A DNA stretch of 9,255 nt from positions 1-9,255 of the forward strand of contig DAOSPF010000099.1 of NCBI GenBank assembly GCA_035374585.1, in the 5' to 3' direction. Under the pieces are notes generated by a model. That model saw only the letters and a program-made list of their open reading frames with translations. It was not told the DNA's origin and searched no databases. Numbering within the stretch: the stretch's first letter is position 1; the number at the start of each line of letters is the position of its first letter. The stretch is from JAKPQD01 sp029572965. GTDB taxonomy: Bacteria > Bacteroidota > Bacteroidia > Bacteroidales > DTGW01. Made by a program: the position numbers and the translations under genes. Below, piece after piece: positions 6,180-9,255 of the stretch.

Positions 6180-8513
6180 ATGCCCGATAAATTGAAAATT
6201 GCAGCCATAACATTGCTGATAAGCCTTATTATACCTGGAAAAATTATAGCAACAGATATCAAGTTAGGCGAATGGCAAGACTATTTATCATACACGCATG
6301 TAAAAAAGATTATTGATACTGAAAACAGGGTGTATTGCATGACCAGTAACAGCCTTTTTTATTATGATAAAACCGATAACAGCATCAATACCATTTCAAA
6401 AGTACAAGGCCTGACAGCCAATAACTTTGCCAACATTGCCTATTGGGGCGAAGGGAAAATGCTCATTATTGTTTACGAAGACCTTTGTATTGATTTTGTG
6501 CAAAACAACAAAGTCGCAGTATTTCCTTATATCAAAAACAAAACGGGCATAAACAATAAGACCATCAACGATATTATGCTTTACAACAACCGGCTTTACT
6601 TAGCTACCGGATTTGGGATTGTTGTAATTGACCTGCAAAAACAGCTTGTTGAAGACACTTATACTATTGGTATAGGCAATAAATCGGAGGCAGTGTTCAG
6701 TCTTGCTTATGACAACACTTATTTTTATGCATCGTCTAAGAATATGATTTTCAGAGCAAAAAAAGACGAGCCATTTCTTGCCGACCAGTCGAGGTGGGAA
6801 TTTATGAAAAGTACAGATACTGAATTTGGCGAAATAGAATGCTTTGCCAACAAATTGTTTGCCATAGTTAAAGACCCAGCGGTATGGGCAGGGAACTACA
6901 TTATAGCTTACGATGGCAAAGCCTGGAGCAAAGCGGCATTTCCTTTTGACGATTATAAAACCTTAAAAGTGAGCAACAACAAAATGGTTTTGACAGGTTT
7001 CAAGGTATATACGGCTGACGAATCCATGAATGTAAGCACCACAGCCACATTTGACAATGCCCTTGATGCTACTATGGATAAAAACAATGTTATTTGGATT
7101 GCCGACCAATACAAAGCATTGATAAAATATATGCCCGATGGGCAATATGAAATAAAAAACCCAAACAGCCCGATGTTTAATCCAGTTCAGACATTAGATA
7201 TTGCAGACAACCAGATGTGGACAGTCACAGGTAGCAACAACGGATGGGTAAACCAATGGTCGAGACAAGGATTTTCGAGCTACACCAACAACAAATGGAA
7301 TTCTGTTAATATTTATAAAGAAAGCCACAATCCGCTCCTGGACTCGATATATGACTTTGTAGATGTAAAAATTAACCCTTCCAACCCTTCACAAGTATAT
7401 TTGGCTACCTGGCAAAAAGGCTTGGTTAAATACGAAAATGACCAAATAACAATTTACAATGCCGGGGCTGGCAACAGTACTATTGGCGAAAATATTTACT
7501 GGCCAGGCAGATACTGGGTTTCAAACCTGAGTTATGATGCTTATGGCAATCTTTGGATGACAAACCCTCGAAATCCAAAGCCATTATCAGTATTGAAAAC
7601 CGATGGCAAATGGAAAAGTTTTTCTATACCAGGTTTAATCTCAAGTTATTACCTGGTTGACAAATTAGTTGCAACAAGCTGGGGCGATATTTGGATAAGC
7701 AATATCAACTCTTCAAATCTTTATGTTTACTCTTATAAAGGCACCCTGGATACAGAAAGTGATGATGAAAAGTCTCCTTATAGCTTATCAAACTTAGTCA
7801 ATGAAGGCAATGCATTGATTGCATCTACAGTAGTTTATTGCATTACCGAAGACCGCGATGGCAATTTGTGGGTAGGCACTGATGCAGGGCCGGTTGAAAT
7901 TTTCAATGCAAATTATTTTTTCGATAACGGTGCAAGTGCTTCTAAGGTAAAAATTGCACTGAATACTGAAGATAATTCAGCAGTATTTCTGCTCGAATCA
8001 GAACGTATCAATTGTATTGCCGTGGATGGGGGCAACCGCAAATGGTTAGGAACACAAAACTCCGGTGTATATTTGGTTTCGCCTGATGGTACCAATCTAA
8101 TCAGGCATTTTACGGCAGAAAACAGCCCGTTATTTTCAAACACCATTATTGACATTAAAATCAATAGTAGCACAGGTGAAGTTTTTTTTGCTACAGACAG
8201 AGGGCTGATATCATATAGGAGTGATGCCACAAAAGGTAGCGATGAGTTTGGCAATGTTTACGTATTTCCTAATCCCGTACGTGAAGATTATACCGGAGAT
8301 ATAGCCATTACAAACTTAATTACCGATGCTATTGTTAAAATAACTGATATATCAGGGAACCTGGTATATCAAACAAGAGCTAAAGGCGGCCAGGCAACAT
8401 GGGATGGCAAGAACCTTCGTGGAATGAGGGTAAATACAGGTGTTTATCTTGTTTTTTGTTCCAATAATGATGGTACTAAAACATTTGTAACCAAGTTGTT
8501 ATTTATTCATTAA
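6180..8513 (+). CDS. porZ: PorZ-type T9SS attachment-complex protein (beta-propeller with sorting domain)
   Basis: Exported protein of 777 residues, nearly the same length as Porphyromonas PorZ as I recall it. PorZ works on the cell surface with PorU, PorV and PorQ in the complex that processes T9SS cargo and attaches it to anionic LPS. Seen (numbered from the ATG at 6180): signal peptide about 1-24; GEWQDYLSY (30-38) as the entry to the first propeller; repeated blades such as RVYCMTSNSLFYYD (50-63), GLTANNFANIAY (77-88) and RLYLATGFGIVVID (138-151); later blades with GNLWMT (456-461), DGNLWVGTDAG (560-570) and NRKWLGTQNSGVYLV (619-633), like two-component-regulator propeller repeats; and a C-terminal sorting domain from VYVFPNP (693-699) through WDGKNLRGMRVNTGVYLV (741-758) to a KLLFIH end. 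No histidine kinase follows, so it is not a hybrid sensor. Start: the in-frame TTG at 6159 would add seven polar residues; ATG 6180 gives the better signal peptide. tolC follows by 7 bp. Confidence 0.88.
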   Translation: MPDKLKIAAITLLISLIIPGKIIATDIKLGEWQDYLSYTHVKKIIDTENRVYCMTSNSLFYYDKTDNSINTISKVQGLTANNFANIAYWGEGKMLIIVYEDLCIDFVQNNKVAVFPYIKNKTGINNKTINDIMLYNNRLYLATGFGIVVIDLQKQLVEDTYTIGIGNKSEAVFSLAYDNTYFYASSKNMIFRAKKDEPFLADQSRWEFMKSTDTEFGEIECFANKLFAIVKDPAVWAGNYIIAYDGKAWSKAAFPFDDYKTLKVSNNKMVLTGFKVYTADESMNVSTTATFDNALDATMDKNNVIWIADQYKALIKYMPDGQYEIKNPNSPMFNPVQTLDIADNQMWTVTGSNNGWVNQWSRQGFSSYTNNKWNSVNIYKESHNPLLDSIYDFVDVKINPSNPSQVYLATWQKGLVKYENDQITIYNAGAGNSTIGENIYWPGRYWVSNLSYDAYGNLWMTNPRNPKPLSVLKTDGKWKSFSIPGLISSYYLVDKLVATSWGDIWISNINSSNLYVYSYKGTLDTESDDEKSPYSLSNLVNEGNALIASTVVYCITEDRDGNLWVGTDAGPVEIFNANYFFDNGASASKVKIALNTEDNSAVFLLESERINCIAVDGGNRKWLGTQNSGVYLVSPDGTNLIRHFTAENSPLFSNTIIDIKINSSTGEVFFATDRGLISYRSDATKGSDEFGNVYVFPNPVREDYTGDIAITNLITDAIVKITDISGNLVYQTRAKGGQATWDGKNLRGMRVNTGVYLVFCSNNDGTKTFVTKLLFIH

Positions 8514-8520
8514 CAATAAT

Positions 8521-9255
8521 ATGGGCTTGAGAAGTATCTTTTTTTTGTTTTTGCTAATACGCTTTAGTTCCGGAGCGTTTTCTCAAACTCAGCTGCTTAG
8601 CCTAAAACAATGTATTGATTCGGCAAAACAAAACCTGCCGGCTTTGCAATTAGCCTCTGCCAACAGGGACGCAGCCAAAAACATATCTCCTGACCTGCAT
8701 TTCAGCACAGAATTTTCGGTAAAAAACGGGTATTTGTACGCTGACCAAAGAGGGACTGAACTAAATATAAGACAATATGCTGACTGGCCTGGTAACTGGC
8801 CATTGCAAAACCAATACTCCTCAACTTACAGCGAAATGGCCTCTGCACAATATAAACTCGAAGAGAAGCAAATAATAGCAGGGGTTAAAAGTGCCTATTA
8901 CAGTGCCCTTGGGGCACACCTGTACTATGGGATGATAAACAATTTACTCTCAGAAATGATGGAAGCATTGAAAAATGATACCTCCTGGCTTTTCAATGAT
9001 ACCATTCTGGATACAGATTATATGGCGTTGCATGATGTGTTGGCCCAGTGGCAACTGAAAAAAGAAATGGCTTACGACGAGCTGATTATTGCAGATGGCA
9101 AACTTAAAAACACAGCCGGCCTTAAGCTGGAAACAGAGCCTCAGGACTCAACCATACAGATGTATGAGCTTGAACCTGCCCCATCAGGCAATAACAGGGC
9201 CCCGGCCAATCTTCTTAAATCTGTTGAAAAAGCCAGAATAAAAATAAACGACATA
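8521..9255 (+). CDS. TolC-family outer-membrane efflux protein, CzcC/CusC-like (3' truncated)
   Basis: The frame is open from ATG 8521 to the window edge, giving 245 residues. Seen: signal peptide about 1-21 (hydrophobic IFFLFLLI core, GAFS then Gln22); then LSLKQCIDSAKQNLPALQLA (27-46), the usual opening of TolC-family proteins where the first helix enters the periplasmic barrel; a strand-like stretch with WPGNWPLQNQY (89-99), at the place where CzcC/CusC-type members have a Q.F.FPG..Q segment; and AGVKSAYYSALGAHLYY (120-136), the typical second-helix motif. From about 137 on it is amphipathic helix. Such proteins form the outer-membrane channel of RND or ABC efflux pumps. The metal-efflux subtype is an inference; an RND pump and adaptor would be expected just beyond the right edge. 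It begins 7 bp after the porZ stop and is probably in the same transcript. Confidence 0.8.
   Translation, partial: MGLRSIFFLFLLIRFSSGAFSQTQLLSLKQCIDSAKQNLPALQLASANRDAAKNISPDLHFSTEFSVKNGYLYADQRGTELNIRQYADWPGNWPLQNQYSSTYSEMASAQYKLEEKQIIAGVKSAYYSALGAHLYYGMINNLLSEMMEALKNDTSWLFNDTILDTDYMALHDVLAQWQLKKEMAYDELIIADGKLKNTAGLKLETEPQDSTIQMYELEPAPSGNNRAPANLLKSVEKARIKINDI

Noticed and set aside
7913..8254. 113-residue minus-strand frame inside porZ
   Set aside because: Antisense to the propeller/sorting-domain junction of porZ; no independent support.
1..9255. CRISPR array, transposase, tRNA or rRNA
   Set aside because: No regularly spaced repeats, no transposase-like frames and no cloverleaf or rRNA-like segments were seen on either strand by eye.

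Overview
The window looks like a chromosomal segment from a member of the Bacteroidota, probably an anaerobic or facultative Bacteroidales-like lineage. The main evidence is a PorZ-type protein with a type IX secretion (T9SS) C-terminal sorting domain, a PorT-family outer-membrane barrel, a promoter of the Bacteroidota TTTG / TAnnTTTG kind, and the lack of clear Shine-Dalgarno sequences. The lactate dehydrogenase fits fermentation. The lineage call is an inference from gene content; no rRNA is present.

Left part (1-2220, + strand): the end of a surface-polysaccharide locus. A Wzz-like chain-length regulator, cut by the left edge, is followed after 9 bp by an O-antigen ligase/polymerase family membrane protein that seems to start at TTG. 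Converging on it, with the two stop codons sharing one TTAA, is an ElyC/SanA/YdcF-type DUF218 membrane protein (2217-2966, - strand).

Middle (2967-5430, - strand): a 261-bp gap without a convincing gene, holding a palindrome and a possible terminator hairpin. Upstream of it is a compact leftward unit, in transcription order: outer-membrane barrel protein, UbiX flavin prenyltransferase, D-lactate dehydrogenase-type 2-hydroxyacid dehydrogenase. Gaps inside the unit are 6 and 28 bp.

Right part (5431-9255, + strand): a 97-bp divergent promoter region, then rdgB/HAM1 (house-cleaning of non-canonical purine NTPs), porZ (surface component of the T9SS attachment complex) and a TolC-family efflux protein cut by the right edge. 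Gaps are 49 and 7 bp, so this looks like one operon.

The theme is the cell envelope: polysaccharide assembly, an ElyC-like factor, an outer-membrane barrel, a T9SS surface component and an efflux channel. In Porphyromonas gingivalis PorZ binds anionic LPS, so lying near an LPS/polysaccharide ligase is suggestive, though unproven. I see no mobile element, CRISPR array, tRNA or rRNA, and no clearly new multi-gene system. The points worth a second look are the TTG start and same-frame arrangement of the first two genes, the porZ-tolC coupling, the barrel-ubiX-ldhA unit, and the structured gap at 2967-3227.
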